A DNA stretch of 64,000 bases, taken from the NCBI RefSeq assembly GCF_003691585.1, contig NZ_CP033169.1, positions 1,240,001 through 1,304,000 on the forward strand, written 5' to 3'. The translations under genes and the position numbers were made by a program. The notes beneath the pieces were generated by a model. The model did not search any database. It was not told the origin of the DNA and saw nothing but the letters and a program-made list of their open reading frames with translations. Origin of the DNA: Biomaibacter acetigenes. Its GTDB lineage: Bacteria; Bacillota; Thermosediminibacteria; Thermosediminibacterales; Tepidanaerobacteraceae. Positions 35,460 to 43,392 of this stretch are shown piece by piece. Numbering within the stretch: position 1 is the first letter of the stretch; each line of letters begins with the position of its first letter.

Positions 35460-36464
35460 ATGCCTACTATTTCCCAATCATCTGAGGAACTTTTGCTTAC
35501 CCAAATCTCATCCGAAGTCGTTTCATTATCTCCACAAATCGACCAAATTAAATTAAGAATGCGGTTGGCCGGTATTTTATCTTTATATGATGTCAGGCCG
35601 GCACAACTACCTGGTGCCCACCCGGATATCCAAGACAAGGTCCGGTTATTCCTGGCAGCTAAAAAGCTGGAAGGCTTGAGCCCGCTTACATTAGAGGGAT
35701 ATCAGCTTGAGCTTCGTATCTTCGCTGAGAAGGTCCGAAAACCTGTGACAGACATAACTACTGCCGACATAAGGGTATTTCTTGGGGATTTTCCGGATCT
35801 AAAGACCAGTTCGATATCAAAAAAGCTGTCGGTCCTGAAGAGTTTCTTCAGCTGGCTCACGGAGGAAGAAATCATCCCCCGGGACCCAACCAGGAAAATC
35901 AAGCCACCGAAAAAGGAACAGAGGATGCCGAAGGCGTTGACTATAGAGGAATTAGAGATGATCCGAGAGGCCTGCCAGACCTACCGTGAACGGGCACTCA
36001 TCGAAGTGTTATATGCTACTGGATGCCGGCTGTCTGAAGTACAAGCTCTGAATCGAGACGATATCAATTGGCAAACAGCGTCGGCCCGAGTGATAGGAAA
36101 GGGTAATAAAGAGCGGGAAGTTTTCTTCTCATTCAAAGCCATGTATCACCTGCGGAAATATTTGATGAATCGGCTTGACCGAGAACCAGCCCTTTTTATC
36201 ACGGAACGCCAGCCTTATCGAAGACTTTCCAAAAGAGGCATACAAAGAGAAATACATATCATAGCAGATCGGGCCGGCATTCAAAAAAGCGTTCATCCAC
36301 ATACTTTGAGGCATACCTTTGCTACCCTAACTTTGAACAATGGTGCCGATATAAGTACGGTTCAGGCCCTTCTTGGTCATGAGGACCCGGCCACAACGCA
36401 AGTATATGCTCAAATTAGTGATGAACACAAAAAAGAACAGTATAAAAAATATCATGTTCAATAG
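35460..36464 (+). CDS. Tyrosine recombinase (XerD/integrase type)
   Basis: 334 residues. SAM-like core-binding domain (FLAAKKLEGLSPLTLEGYQLELRIFAEKV) from about 62; catalytic domain with Arg190 (GCRLSEV), Lys214 (GKGNKER), His281-xx-Arg284, His307 (LGHEDP) and Tyr316. All active-site residues are present. ATG follows ACGGGGGTGTTCATATC. It has its own promoter and terminator, so it is expressed apart from the late genes. It could be the prophage integrase or a second, XerD-like recombinase; its place between tail and lysis genes is unusual. Confidence 0.9.
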   Translation: MPTISQSSEELLLTQISSEVVSLSPQIDQIKLRMRLAGILSLYDVRPAQLPGAHPDIQDKVRLFLAAKKLEGLSPLTLEGYQLELRIFAEKVRKPVTDITTADIRVFLGDFPDLKTSSISKKLSVLKSFFSWLTEEEIIPRDPTRKIKPPKKEQRMPKALTIEELEMIREACQTYRERALIEVLYATGCRLSEVQALNRDDINWQTASARVIGKGNKEREVFFSFKAMYHLRKYLMNRLDREPALFITERQPYRRLSKRGIQREIHIIADRAGIQKSVHPHTLRHTFATLTLNNGADISTVQALLGHEDPATTQVYAQISDEHKKEQYKKYHVQ

Positions 36465-36471
36465 TAATCTT

Positions 36472-36498
36472 AGCCTCGGTTTATACCGAGGCTTTTAT
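36472..36498 (+). terminator. Terminator after the recombinase
   Basis: GCCTCGG-TTTATA-CCGAGGC followed by TTTTAT. Confidence 0.85.
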
Positions 36499-36514
36499 AT
36501 TGGAGGTGTGATAG

Positions 36515-37078
36515 TTGCATGAATTAGAGCAATATTTTTCAAAAGCTTTTAACTCAGTCAAACCAATATGGGCTTTTTTTGTTGTTGCGGCAAATTATGT
36601 TTTATTTCCGGATGCAGCCTACATTCCTGCGGCTGGAGCCTTGGGCGGGGCGGTAGTGCTGGATATCATCACAAAATATTATGCCCTGGGTAAACGAAAT
36701 GGCGGGATTCTAGCCGCTTTTAGGACCCACAAAATCAATAGTGAGAGTTTCTGGGAAGGAACAAAGATTAAGTTATTCAGCTATTTATCAATCATGATCC
36801 TGGCCGGTCTTAGTGTTAGAGTTACAATGCTGGATAGGGTAGCGGTGTTCTTGGCCACAGTAGCTTATTCAATCATGTTTTTACGTGAATCACAATCAGT
36901 CATGGAAAATCTTATCGATGCGGGTGCCACATGGCTAGAACCGCTGCTTAACTGGACAAAACGGAAGCAGGAAAAAGTGTTAGATCAGGACTTTGTAATA
37001 CTATCATCAGAGACTGAAACTTCAAGTGTAGAAAAGCCTTTAGATTTGCCTACAAAGGAGGATGGAATAGATGGCTAA
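36515..37078 (+). CDS. Phage holin, toxin-secretion/lysis holin family
   Basis: 187 residues with hydrophobic segments at about 15-60 and 85-125 (IWAFFVVAANYVLF, AGALGGAVVLDIITKYYALGK, LFSYLSIMILAGLSV, VAVFLATVAYSIMFL). The pattern DIITKYYALGKRNGGILAAFRT is typical of the phage lysis-holin family PF05105. The charged C-terminus is cytoplasmic. TTG 36515 follows GGAGGTGTGATAG. It overlaps the amidase by eight bases and times its release. Confidence 0.85.
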   Translation: MHELEQYFSKAFNSVKPIWAFFVVAANYVLFPDAAYIPAAGALGGAVVLDIITKYYALGKRNGGILAAFRTHKINSESFWEGTKIKLFSYLSIMILAGLSVRVTMLDRVAVFLATVAYSIMFLRESQSVMENLIDAGATWLEPLLNWTKRKQEKVLDQDFVILSSETETSSVEKPLDLPTKEDGIDG

Positions 37079-37805
37079 AATCTGTATTGACCCCGGGCAC
37101 GGAGGACAAGATCGGGCCAACCGTGGGCCCACGGGATATATTGAGGCAGATGGAGTTTTGGACATATCTCTCCGCCTAGCTGCTAAACTTCGGGCCGCCG
37201 GTCACCAGCTGAAACTTACCAGAGAAAAAGATATGACACTATCTTTGGCTGAAAGAGCTCAAATTGCAAACAATTGGGGAGCGGATATTTTCATCAGCGA
37301 ACACACCAATGCTGGCCCATCTGAAGCCAGAGGAGTAGAAGTGATTCACAGTATTCATGGTGGCCCAGGGCAAAAGCTTGCACAGCTTATTTACGATGAG
37401 CTTGTGGCCCTGGGACTTCCGGGTCGGAGGGTATTCAGCCGTGAAAGTAAAAATTACTCTGGCCAGGATTATTATGGTGTTATACGGATGACCAAGATGC
37501 CGGCAGTGATAGTGGAATCAGAGTTTCACACCCACCCTGAGGCTGAAAAGCTGCTCAAGGATCCTGCCTGGCGTGAGAAAATAGCGGAGGCCCAGGCTAA
37601 AGCTATTTTAAAATTTTTTGGTCAGAATGTTGCAAATAAAGGGGATGATAATTTGGTTAAAACAAAAGTATTATTTGATGGGGAAGAGTTGGAAGGAGTG
37701 ATTATTGATAATAAGACTTATGTTGAAGTTAGAAAGCTTTGTGAAAAAGTTAAGTTGAAAGTATATTGGAATGATAAAAAGAAACAAGTGGAGGTGTCAA
37801 AATAA
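37071..37805 (+). CDS. N-acetylmuramoyl-L-alanine amidase (endolysin)
   Basis: Amidase_3 catalytic domain at residues 1-185: IDPGHGG with His10, ISEHTNAG with the second zinc His, and the catalytic Glu in VIVESEFHTHPEAE. The last 45 residues (KVLFDGEELEGVIIDNKTYVEVRKLCEKV...YWNDKKKQVEV) are a copper-amine-oxidase-N-like stalk domain, which may bind the wall. It cuts the peptidoglycan at lysis. One-base overlap with the next gene. Confidence 0.92.
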   Translation: MAKICIDPGHGGQDRANRGPTGYIEADGVLDISLRLAAKLRAAGHQLKLTREKDMTLSLAERAQIANNWGADIFISEHTNAGPSEARGVEVIHSIHGGPGQKLAQLIYDELVALGLPGRRVFSRESKNYSGQDYYGVIRMTKMPAVIVESEFHTHPEAEKLLKDPAWREKIAEAQAKAILKFFGQNVANKGDDNLVKTKVLFDGEELEGVIIDNKTYVEVRKLCEKVKLKVYWNDKKKQVEVSK

Positions 37806-38183
37806 TGGAAGATAAAATTTTAAACCTGGCCTATGACCTGCTGGCTATCCTGATACCGTTGTTGGCAGGTTTTTTAGTTGAGCTGCTTCGGCGGAAACTC
37901 GGGACGGAAAAAAATGCGAAAAATACAGGAGGAACTAACCGCAAAACAGGAACTTGCATTATTGGCTGTGCGGTTTGTGGAGCAGGTATACAAGGACCTA
38001 CATGGCGAAGAAAAATATCAAAAGGCGGCAGAATGGCTTGTGGAACAGGCGGCAAAAATAGGGTTGAACCTGACCGCTGAAGAAGTGAAAGGGTTGATCG
38101 AGGCTGCCTTGCGAGAAATGAAAGATGTCTTCGGCGAAGAATGGGCTAATGCAATAGAGAAGAAAGAAGACACCCCCGGTTAA
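37805..38183 (+). CDS. LLH-family holin, frame broken at an A run
   Basis: ATG 37805 opens EDKILNLAYDLLAILIPLLAGFLVELLRRKLG, one membrane segment; the rest (MRKIQEELTAKQELALLAVRFVEQVYK...AAEWLVEQAAKIGLNLTAEEVKGLIEAALREM) is the typical helical tail of LLH-type phage holins, but it is in the +1 frame. The run of seven As at 37908-37914 needs to be six for one frame (GTEKMRKIQ). A separate start at ATG 37914 has no membrane segment. Error or mutation. Confidence 0.78.
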
Positions 38184-38200
38184 GGCCGGGGGATTTTTTT
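38173..38200 (+). terminator. Late-operon terminator
   Basis: CCCCCGG-TTAAGG-CCGGGGG and seven Ts. The holin stop codon lies in the loop region. Confidence 0.9.
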
Positions 38201-38224
38201 ATTTGCTCTGAAGAAACTGTATGT

Positions 38225-38258
38225 AAAAGAAAAAGGGACCGTTTTTAGAGGGTCCCTT
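38225..38258 (-). terminator. Terminator of the zinc-ribbon/PH gene
   Basis: On the minus strand, AAGGGACC...GGTCCCTT followed by a TTTCTTTTAC tract. Confidence 0.8.
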
Positions 38259-38269
38259 CTTATAATTTT

Positions 38270-38752
38270 TTATAGTCTTTCCTCATATTTTACACCTTGC
38301 TTATTCTTTTCAGCTCTTACCGCATTTCTTATCATTTCCTTTACCTCCATAGGTTTTTTCACATCATTAAGCTTAAGGACCGGGGTGGAAGGGTCTGTGG
38401 ATGCTATTGTTATATCACCGATTCCCAGAGCTCTTTCTGTTATGCCCTGCTTTACAATAATGTCTTTAACCTTGATTAATTCCATCTCTTCTTGTTTTTT
38501 GCCTATAAGTCCCGTCTTTATTATAAGTCTTTGATTGGTAAGCATATAAGTAGTGGAATTGAGATTTGCTTTGTCCAGTGCTCTGGCCGTAAGGCCTGAA
38601 GGTTTCCCCTCCCATAAGATCTTTTCTTCGTCAATATATTCTTTTGTAGTCATTGATGTGGGTTGGGCATTTTGATCAAGTTTATTGCCACATGACGCAC
38701 AAAATTTACTTCCAAGTTGATATTCCGCTCCACAATTAATGCAGAATGGCAT
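38270..38752 (-). CDS. Zinc-ribbon and PH-domain protein
   Basis: 160 residues. The N-terminus is a zinc ribbon: CINCGAEYQLGSKFCASCGNKL. After a linker is a bacterial PH-like (bPH_2/DUF304) domain: EEKILWEGKPSG, TYMLTNQRLIIKTGLIGKK, IKVKDIIVKQGITERALGIGDITI. ATG 38752 follows GGGAGGAATTCTT; the longer frame upstream has no site. It reads against the phage genes at the edge of the prophage, so it is a typical lysogeny-expressed cargo gene, but it could be a host gene. No function is known. Confidence 0.75.
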   Translation of the reverse strand: MPFCINCGAEYQLGSKFCASCGNKLDQNAQPTSMTTKEYIDEEKILWEGKPSGLTARALDKANLNSTTYMLTNQRLIIKTGLIGKKQEEMELIKVKDIIVKQGITERALGIGDITIASTDPSTPVLKLNDVKKPMEVKEMIRNAVRAEKNKQGVKYEERL

Positions 38753-38982
38753 AAGAATTCCTCCCTTTTTACAATTATTAAAAAAAATTATTCTACAAAA
38801 AGCATTATTTTCCTTTATTTTTGACAAAAATTTTATTATAAGAAATTTTACTTCTGTATTTTAGAATTGCTCTTTTGTTTCTACTCCAAGAGCACAAAAA
38901 CAATAATAATTTCTATCCGTCAAAAATTCGTCAAAAAAATTTTTCATTTTTATTCAATTTTATACTCATCATTAAAAAACAA

Positions 38983-39014
38983 AAACCCCGCAAAACCTTG
39001 ATTTTACGGGGTTT
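38983..39014. repeat. Long palindrome near the prophage right end
   Basis: AAACCCCG-C-AAAA-CCTTGA-TTTT-A-CGGGGTTT is a 32-base imperfect palindrome. On the minus strand it is followed by TTTTTGTTTTTT, so it can end transcripts coming from the right. It lies 30 bases before the ComEC homology begins and may border the attachment site. Confidence 0.6.
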
Positions 39015-39045
39015 GTTCTGAAATATTCGTTTAGGTTCGAAGTAA

Positions 39046-40863
39046 AATTTATTTTCCCGGGAAATAGAATTTATCGGCCCGTATTCCGTAAATCCCTTTA
39101 TCAGGGCTGCCTATTCATTAAGAGAAAGTATTTCGGCGTTCTATGAAAAAAATCTTTCCCCAGACCTTTCCTCGCTGCTTGTGGGCATCGTTCTGGGCTT
39201 AAAAGGCAATATTTCAGACCAAACCCTGAGGGCCTTTTCGGATTCGGGTACACTCCATTTGCTAGCCGTGTCCGGTATGAATACTGCCATCATCTATGGG
39301 GTACTTCAGAGTATTTTTGATTTCTTTAATTTTCCCCGCATTTTTTCCTTTTTGGCAGGTTCAGCGGCTATAATATTTTACTCCTTCATGGCAGGCCTAT
39401 CCCCTTCGGTGTCAAGAGCTGCAGTCATGATTGTGGTATTAATGCTGGGCAGGTTGGTAGGAAGGGAAAACGATGCTCTAAACTCCCTCGGCTTTGCGGC
39501 GGTATTGCTGCTTCTAATAAATCCCTTAAACCTTTTTTCCGTCAGTTTTCAGCTTTCCTTTGCCGCCACCCTTGGGATTATCCTTTTTTATAAAACCTTT
39601 CGGGATATTCTTTCGTCCCTTCCGCATTTTCTCAGGGACTCCCTGGCGATAGTAATGTCCGCTCAAATGACGGTATGGCCTTTTGCGGCGTACTATTTTC
39701 ACCGGGTTTCTCTGATAGGTTTCATTTCAAATCTATTTATAGTTCCTGTGGTAAGTCTTGTATTGATAGCCGGCATAATTTCGGGCTTGGTGGGCATCAT
39801 CTTTCCGCCATTGGGAGCGGTGCTTGTTAAAATAGCCGGCCTTCTGCTGACCTTCGCGGAAAGGGCTGCGGTCATAAGTTCCGGGGTTCCTCTGTCAGTC
39901 CTGGTAGTACCAGTATTATCCCCCATTATTATCATTCTGTATTTTATATTGATAGCCATTATTTTTAACATCATCCCGGTTCCTTTCGCTGCGGCACCTC
40001 AAGTAAAAAAAGCTTGTGCAGCAGTGCTGGCAGCGGTGTTTTTTTTACTAATAATCCCCAAAAACTCCGGCCTTGAAGTGACCTTTGTGGATGTAGGCCA
40101 GGGGGATTGCATCTTTATAAGGACGGAAAACGGAGGCACGGTGTTAATAGATGGTGGGGGAACGCCCGCATATTACACCGGGGATTTTGATGTGGGGTCG
40201 GCGATTGTGGAGCCCTTTTTGTACGGCAGGGGTGTTGATCACATCGATGTTATGATTTTCAGCCACTTTGACGATGACCATGCCAGGGGATTATTGACAG
40301 TTTTAAGAGATATGAAGGTAACCACGGTAATTTACGGCAAACCTGCAGGTTCGGACATTTACAAAGACATGCTGGAAATTGCCCAAAGTAAAAAGATAAG
40401 GTTGATTCAGGTAGGCCGCGGCGATAAATTTTATATGGGGGAAACGGTCTTTGAAGTATTGAACCCTTCCCGGGACAGTACTTTAGCTAATGACAATGAC
40501 AATTCCGTGGTATTAAAAATGACATTTGACAACATGAGTTTTTTGTTTACAGGAGACCTTGGGTTTGAAGGCGAGAGGCAGCTTTTAAACTCAGGATTGG
40601 ATCTTGAAGCAGAAGTATTAAAGGCGGGACATCACGGCAGTGCCACATCCACTTCAGGGGAGTTTCTTTCAAGGGTGAATCCCACCTTTGCGGTGATTTC
40701 TGCCGGCAAGGACAACAGCTTTGGCCATCCATCTCCGAAGGTTCTGGACATGTTAAAGCAAAAAGGCATTAAAATTTTTCGCACAGACCTTCAGGGAGCG
40801 GTGACCTTTAAAATACAGAAAAATAATGTTAAAATATTTACATCAATTCCCGGGGAGATGTGA
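39046..40863 (+). pseudogene. comEC: comEC (DNA uptake channel), 5' part missing
   Basis: In frame from just after a TAA at 39043-39045 the sequence reads FSREIEFIGPYSVNPFIRAAYSLRESISAFY, which is ComEC-like, and continues into the competence domain (HLLAVSGMNTAIIYG, multiple membrane spans) and the C-terminal metallo-beta-lactamase domain (VDVGQGDCIFI, FSHFDDDHARG, GHHGSATSTSGEFL). The N-terminal DUF4131 domain and start codon are absent. GTG 39181 could only start a truncated product. The upstream part is presumably at the other end of the prophage. In B. subtilis comEC is also directly upstream of holA. Confidence 0.88.
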
Positions 40864-40868
40864 AAATT

Positions 40869-41840
40869 ATGGAAAATCTCCAGCTGTTTTTCGGTGATGA
40901 GAAGTTATTAATAAAAGAAGAGATAGAAAAAATAAAAACCGCAATGATTCCTGCGCATCTTGAAGCAGTTAACTTTATCGGTCTTGACGGTAAAACCGTG
41001 TCCGAGGATGAAATAATCAATGCCGTCATAACAGTGCCGATGCTCCAGGACAAAAAACTGGTGGTAGTGTATGACGCCCGTTTTTTTGAGAGCACTAAAA
41101 ATGAAAAAGACGGGCAGGAATCCGACAAAAAGGATGATTTTGCAAAATTTTTACAAAAAGTGCCTCCATATACCCAGCTCATATTTACCTGCGAAAAAGT
41201 GGATAAGAGGAAAAAAATCTTTAAATTAATCCAGAAGGAAGGTATTGTCCGGGAGTTCCCGGCGCCATCCCTCAAGGAGAAAGCCCTGTGGGTGCAAAAG
41301 AGGGCGGAACTCTACGGTAAGAAGATGGATTTATCCGCAGCATATTTCATGGCCCAGTACACCAGGGACCTCTATCAAACTGACATGGAACTTAAAAAGG
41401 TAACGGCCTTTGCAGGTGAAAAACAGACCATACAACAAAATGAAATTCAGTCAATATTTTCAAAATCCCTGGAAAACAACATTTTTGATTTGATGGATTA
41501 TATGGGCATGAAAAAACCAGCGCTGGCTATTGCTATCCTGAATGATTTATTATTGCAGGGTGAAAAGGGAATTGTAATCCTTTTTATGATTTCAAAACAC
41601 ATTATGGACCTAATCTCGGTGAAATCCTTACAAAATGCGGATTATCAGGAAATAAAACAAAAGCTGAATCTACATCCTTTTGTTCTAAAAAAAGCCATTG
41701 AACAGGCCAAAAACTTTTCCCAGGAGGAATTAAGACAGGCTCTAAAATGGTGTCAACAACTGGACCTTGACATAAAAAGGGGAAAAATTGATGACAGAAA
41801 GGGTATAGAATTGTTTATCACAAGGATAGCAACAAAATAA
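40869..41840 (+). CDS. holA: DNA polymerase III delta subunit
   Basis: Clamp-loader delta subunit, about 323 residues. The N-terminal LQLFFGDEKLLIKEEIEKIK, central LVVVYDARFF and QLIFTCEKVDKRKKIFKLI, and C-terminal DIKRGKIDDRKGIELFITRI are typical of bacterial HolA. GTG 40860 overlaps the comEC stop but is two bases from the GGGGAG site; ATG 40869 is better spaced. comEC-holA is the normal Firmicute order, so this gene is probably transcribed from within or upstream of comEC and may be affected by the prophage. Confidence 0.9.
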   Translation: MENLQLFFGDEKLLIKEEIEKIKTAMIPAHLEAVNFIGLDGKTVSEDEIINAVITVPMLQDKKLVVVYDARFFESTKNEKDGQESDKKDDFAKFLQKVPPYTQLIFTCEKVDKRKKIFKLIQKEGIVREFPAPSLKEKALWVQKRAELYGKKMDLSAAYFMAQYTRDLYQTDMELKKVTAFAGEKQTIQQNEIQSIFSKSLENNIFDLMDYMGMKKPALAIAILNDLLLQGEKGIVILFMISKHIMDLISVKSLQNADYQEIKQKLNLHPFVLKKAIEQAKNFSQEELRQALKWCQQLDLDIKRGKIDDRKGIELFITRIATK

Positions 41841-41880
41841 AAGGAGGTCACTTTTCCGGTGGGAAAAAGTGACCCCTTTT
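41838..41880. terminator. Bidirectional terminator between holA and the coiled-coil gene
   Basis: AAAAGG-A-GGTCACTTTT / AAAAAGTGACC-CCTTTT, a long stem with A and T tracts on both sides. Confidence 0.85.
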
Positions 41881-41882
41881 GT

Positions 41883-42521
41883 TTACTGATACCTGGAAGG
41901 TTGCTGCTGTCTGGCCGGTGCTACGGTCTGGGCTGTATGCTGACCGAATTCCTGGTTGTAGGCCGATGTCCTGTACTGCTGTTGCTGACCTTTAGCCGGC
42001 GCCACGGTCTGGGCTGTGTGCTGGCCGAATTCCTGGTTGTAGGCCGAAGTCCTGTACTGTTGCTGCTGACCTCTGGCCGGTGAAACCGGTTGAGCCGTAT
42101 GCTGACCGAATTCCTGATTATAGGCTGCCATCCTCGCCTGCGGAGTGCCGGTCGAAATTGTCTGCCCTATTTGAGGCTGATACTGCTGCCCCGCGTAGCC
42201 GAACTGTCCGGCCTTTCTCTGGGCTTCGGCCTGAGTTACCTGTGTTCCAATATCCCGACTGACCGAAGTTAACTGCTGCAATTGCCGTGAAAGATCATTG
42301 CACATCCTCTGCATCATACTGAGCTGTTCAGTGGCTTTCTGTTCGGCCTGTTGCAGCTGCTGAAGCCTTTGAGCTGTGGCGGATTCAGAAGAAGATAATT
42401 GAGAAAGCTGCATGGCATTGTTCTGTTCAGCCCGGGAGAGTTGATTAACTATCTGGTTAAAATTGTTAAGGTTTTGCTGGAACTGCTGAATCTGCTGCTG
42501 AAGCTCCATTACTTTATCCAA
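41883..42521 (-). CDS. Coiled-coil protein with repeated QEFGQHT motifs, candidate spore protein
   Basis: About 212 residues. The first 105 are Gln/Leu-rich coiled coil (QQIQQFQQNLNNFNQIVNQL, SATAQRLQQLQQAEQKATEQL). The C-terminal 80 contain three near-identical repeats of the AYNQEFGQHTAQ unit followed by PV or TV, PAR/PAK, GQQQQYRTS. The QEFGQHT core resembles TEFASET, the cleavage site of gamma-type small acid-soluble spore proteins, and gpr, the protease for that site, lies 1 kb away. TTG 42521 is eight bases after GGAGG. The spore role is inference; it could be a structural or phage-like coil. Confidence 0.6.
   Translation of the reverse strand: MDKVMELQQQIQQFQQNLNNFNQIVNQLSRAEQNNAMQLSQLSSSESATAQRLQQLQQAEQKATEQLSMMQRMCNDLSRQLQQLTSVSRDIGTQVTQAEAQRKAGQFGYAGQQYQPQIGQTISTGTPQARMAAYNQEFGQHTAQPVSPARGQQQQYRTSAYNQEFGQHTAQTVAPAKGQQQQYRTSAYNQEFGQHTAQTVAPARQQQPSRYQ
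41895..42128 (-). repeat. Three tandem-like coding repeats of about 78 bases
   Basis: The unit encoding AYNQEFGQHTAQ plus a Pro/Gln-rich spacer occurs three times, at about 41920-41965, 41998-42045 and 42080-42125. Units 1 and 2 are nearly identical; unit 3 (nearest the N-terminus) has diverged. This indicates recent duplication. Confidence 0.8.
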
Positions 42522-42544
42522 GTCAACCACCTCCAGGTATTTTT

Positions 42545-42565
42545 GAGATTAGATATTCTAATCTC
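42545..42565. promoter_or_regulatory. Perfect nine-base inverted repeat upstream of the coiled-coil gene
   Basis: GAGATTAGA-TAT-TCTAATCTC. It lies in the 5' region of the minus-strand coiled-coil gene, 10 bases beyond its ribosome site. It could be an operator or an mRNA hairpin. Confidence 0.5.
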
Positions 42566-42603
42566 ATAATTATTTTTTCTCAAAACAACTTAAATTAAAC
42601 TGG

Positions 42604-42633
42604 AAAAAAAATCGCGTAAGCGACGGCTTACGC
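42604..42633 (-). terminator. rpsT terminator
   Basis: GCGTAAGC-CGTC-GCTTACGC and a T tract on the minus strand, four bases after the rpsT stop. Confidence 0.88.
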
Positions 42634-42636
42634 TGA

Positions 42637-42912
42637 TTAACTTACTGCTATGTTGGATTGTGACATCCTCTTATAAAGGCTGGATTTTTTACGGGCAGCG
42701 GCATTTTTGTGAATAACACCTTTGGAAGCGGCCTTATCAATGGCCTTTATGGCATTGACCAGGCTGGTTTTGATGCTTTCGGAATCGGCTGATTTTAAAG
42801 CCTCGGCGAATTTTTTAATGGAAAATCTCATTTGAGATTTAACCAGATTATTCCTGAGCGTCCTGGTTCTGGCCTGGCGGACTTTCTTCTTGGCCGATGC
42901 AATATTTGGCAA
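42637..42912 (-). CDS. rpsT: Ribosomal protein S20
   Basis: 91 residues, normal length. Basic helical bundle: PNIASAKKKVRQARTRTLRNN at the start, KAASKGVIHKNAAARKKSSL near the end, both signatures of S20. TTG start after AGGGGGTGAAAAGT. It binds the 16S rRNA early in 30S assembly. It reads opposite to its neighbours, the same as in many Firmicutes. Confidence 0.96.
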   Translation of the reverse strand: MPNIASAKKKVRQARTRTLRNNLVKSQMRFSIKKFAEALKSADSESIKTSLVNAIKAIDKAASKGVIHKNAAARKKSSLYKRMSQSNIAVS

Positions 42913-43055
42913 AACTTTTCACCCCCTTGAAATGCTAGACATTATTCTATCATTTCATTTGTTAAAATGCAAGGGACAAAAAGATTTCTGTCCTGCATAT
43001 TATAAAAATCTTAAGGTTAATATAATAAAAGAATACAAATTGGAGGTGATAATTT

Positions 43056-43382
43056 ATGGTAGGTATGATAATTAGGTTTATTGTTTCAGCGCTGGTGTTG
43101 ATGCTGGTAAGTTTTATCCTGCCCGGTTTCAAGGTGGCAGGCTTTACAGGAGCCCTGATTGCGGCTATCGTCATAGCCATACTGGGCTTTATAGTGGAAA
43201 GTCTTTTAGGCAATAAGATTTCCCCGCAAAACCGGGGTATAGTGGGCTTTATCACGGCGGCAGTGGTCATATATTTCGCCCAGTTCCTGGTTCCCGCCAT
43301 GAGTGTTACATGGTGGGGAGCTCTGCTTGCTTCTCTTGTAATAGGTATTATTGATGCCTTTGTGCCCACCGAGCTTCGATGA
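43056..43382 (+). CDS. YvlD-like phage-holin-family membrane protein
   Basis: 108 residues with four hydrophobic segments: IIRFIVSALVLMLVSFILPGF, LIAAIVIAILGFIVESLLG, GIVGFITAAVVIYFAQFLVPAM and ALLASLVIGIIDAFVP. This is the mycobacterial-holin/YvlD family (PF04020), found widely in host genomes and not a phage lysis gene. ATG follows TGGAGGTGATAATTT. Role unknown, possibly envelope stress. Its end overlaps the gpr ribosome site. Confidence 0.8.
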   Translation: MVGMIIRFIVSALVLMLVSFILPGFKVAGFTGALIAAIVIAILGFIVESLLGNKISPQNRGIVGFITAAVVIYFAQFLVPAMSVTWWGALLASLVIGIIDAFVPTELR

Positions 43383-43392
43383 GGAGGGGTAG

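Larger units (their letters stand above)
1..39045. mobile_element. Prophage (right-hand part), contractile-tailed, abutting comEC
   Basis: Continuous phage gene content: replication module, terminase, portal, protease, capsid, tail sheath and tube, tape measure, baseplate, fibre, recombinase, holins and amidase. The left end is outside the window. The right boundary is inferred from host sequence: from about 39,046 the reading frame is homologous to the middle of ComEC, and immediately before it is a stop codon and phage-like AT-rich DNA. No att repeat can be confirmed because the other end is not visible. The head genes follow lambda order and the tail genes P2 order. Confidence 0.93.

Noticed and set aside
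35430-39014. TTTACGGGG shared by the recombinase leader and the right-end palindrome as the att core
   Set aside because: Only nine bases are shared and in the second place they belong to a hairpin stem; not enough to call an attachment site.
42080-42262. Plus-strand ORFs opposite the coiled-coil repeats
   Set aside because: They reflect the repeat structure of the minus-strand gene and have no ribosome site.
43056-43382. A phage lysis gene beyond the prophage
   Set aside because: Despite the name of its family (phage holin), it is a YvlD-like host membrane protein in a stable host neighbourhood.
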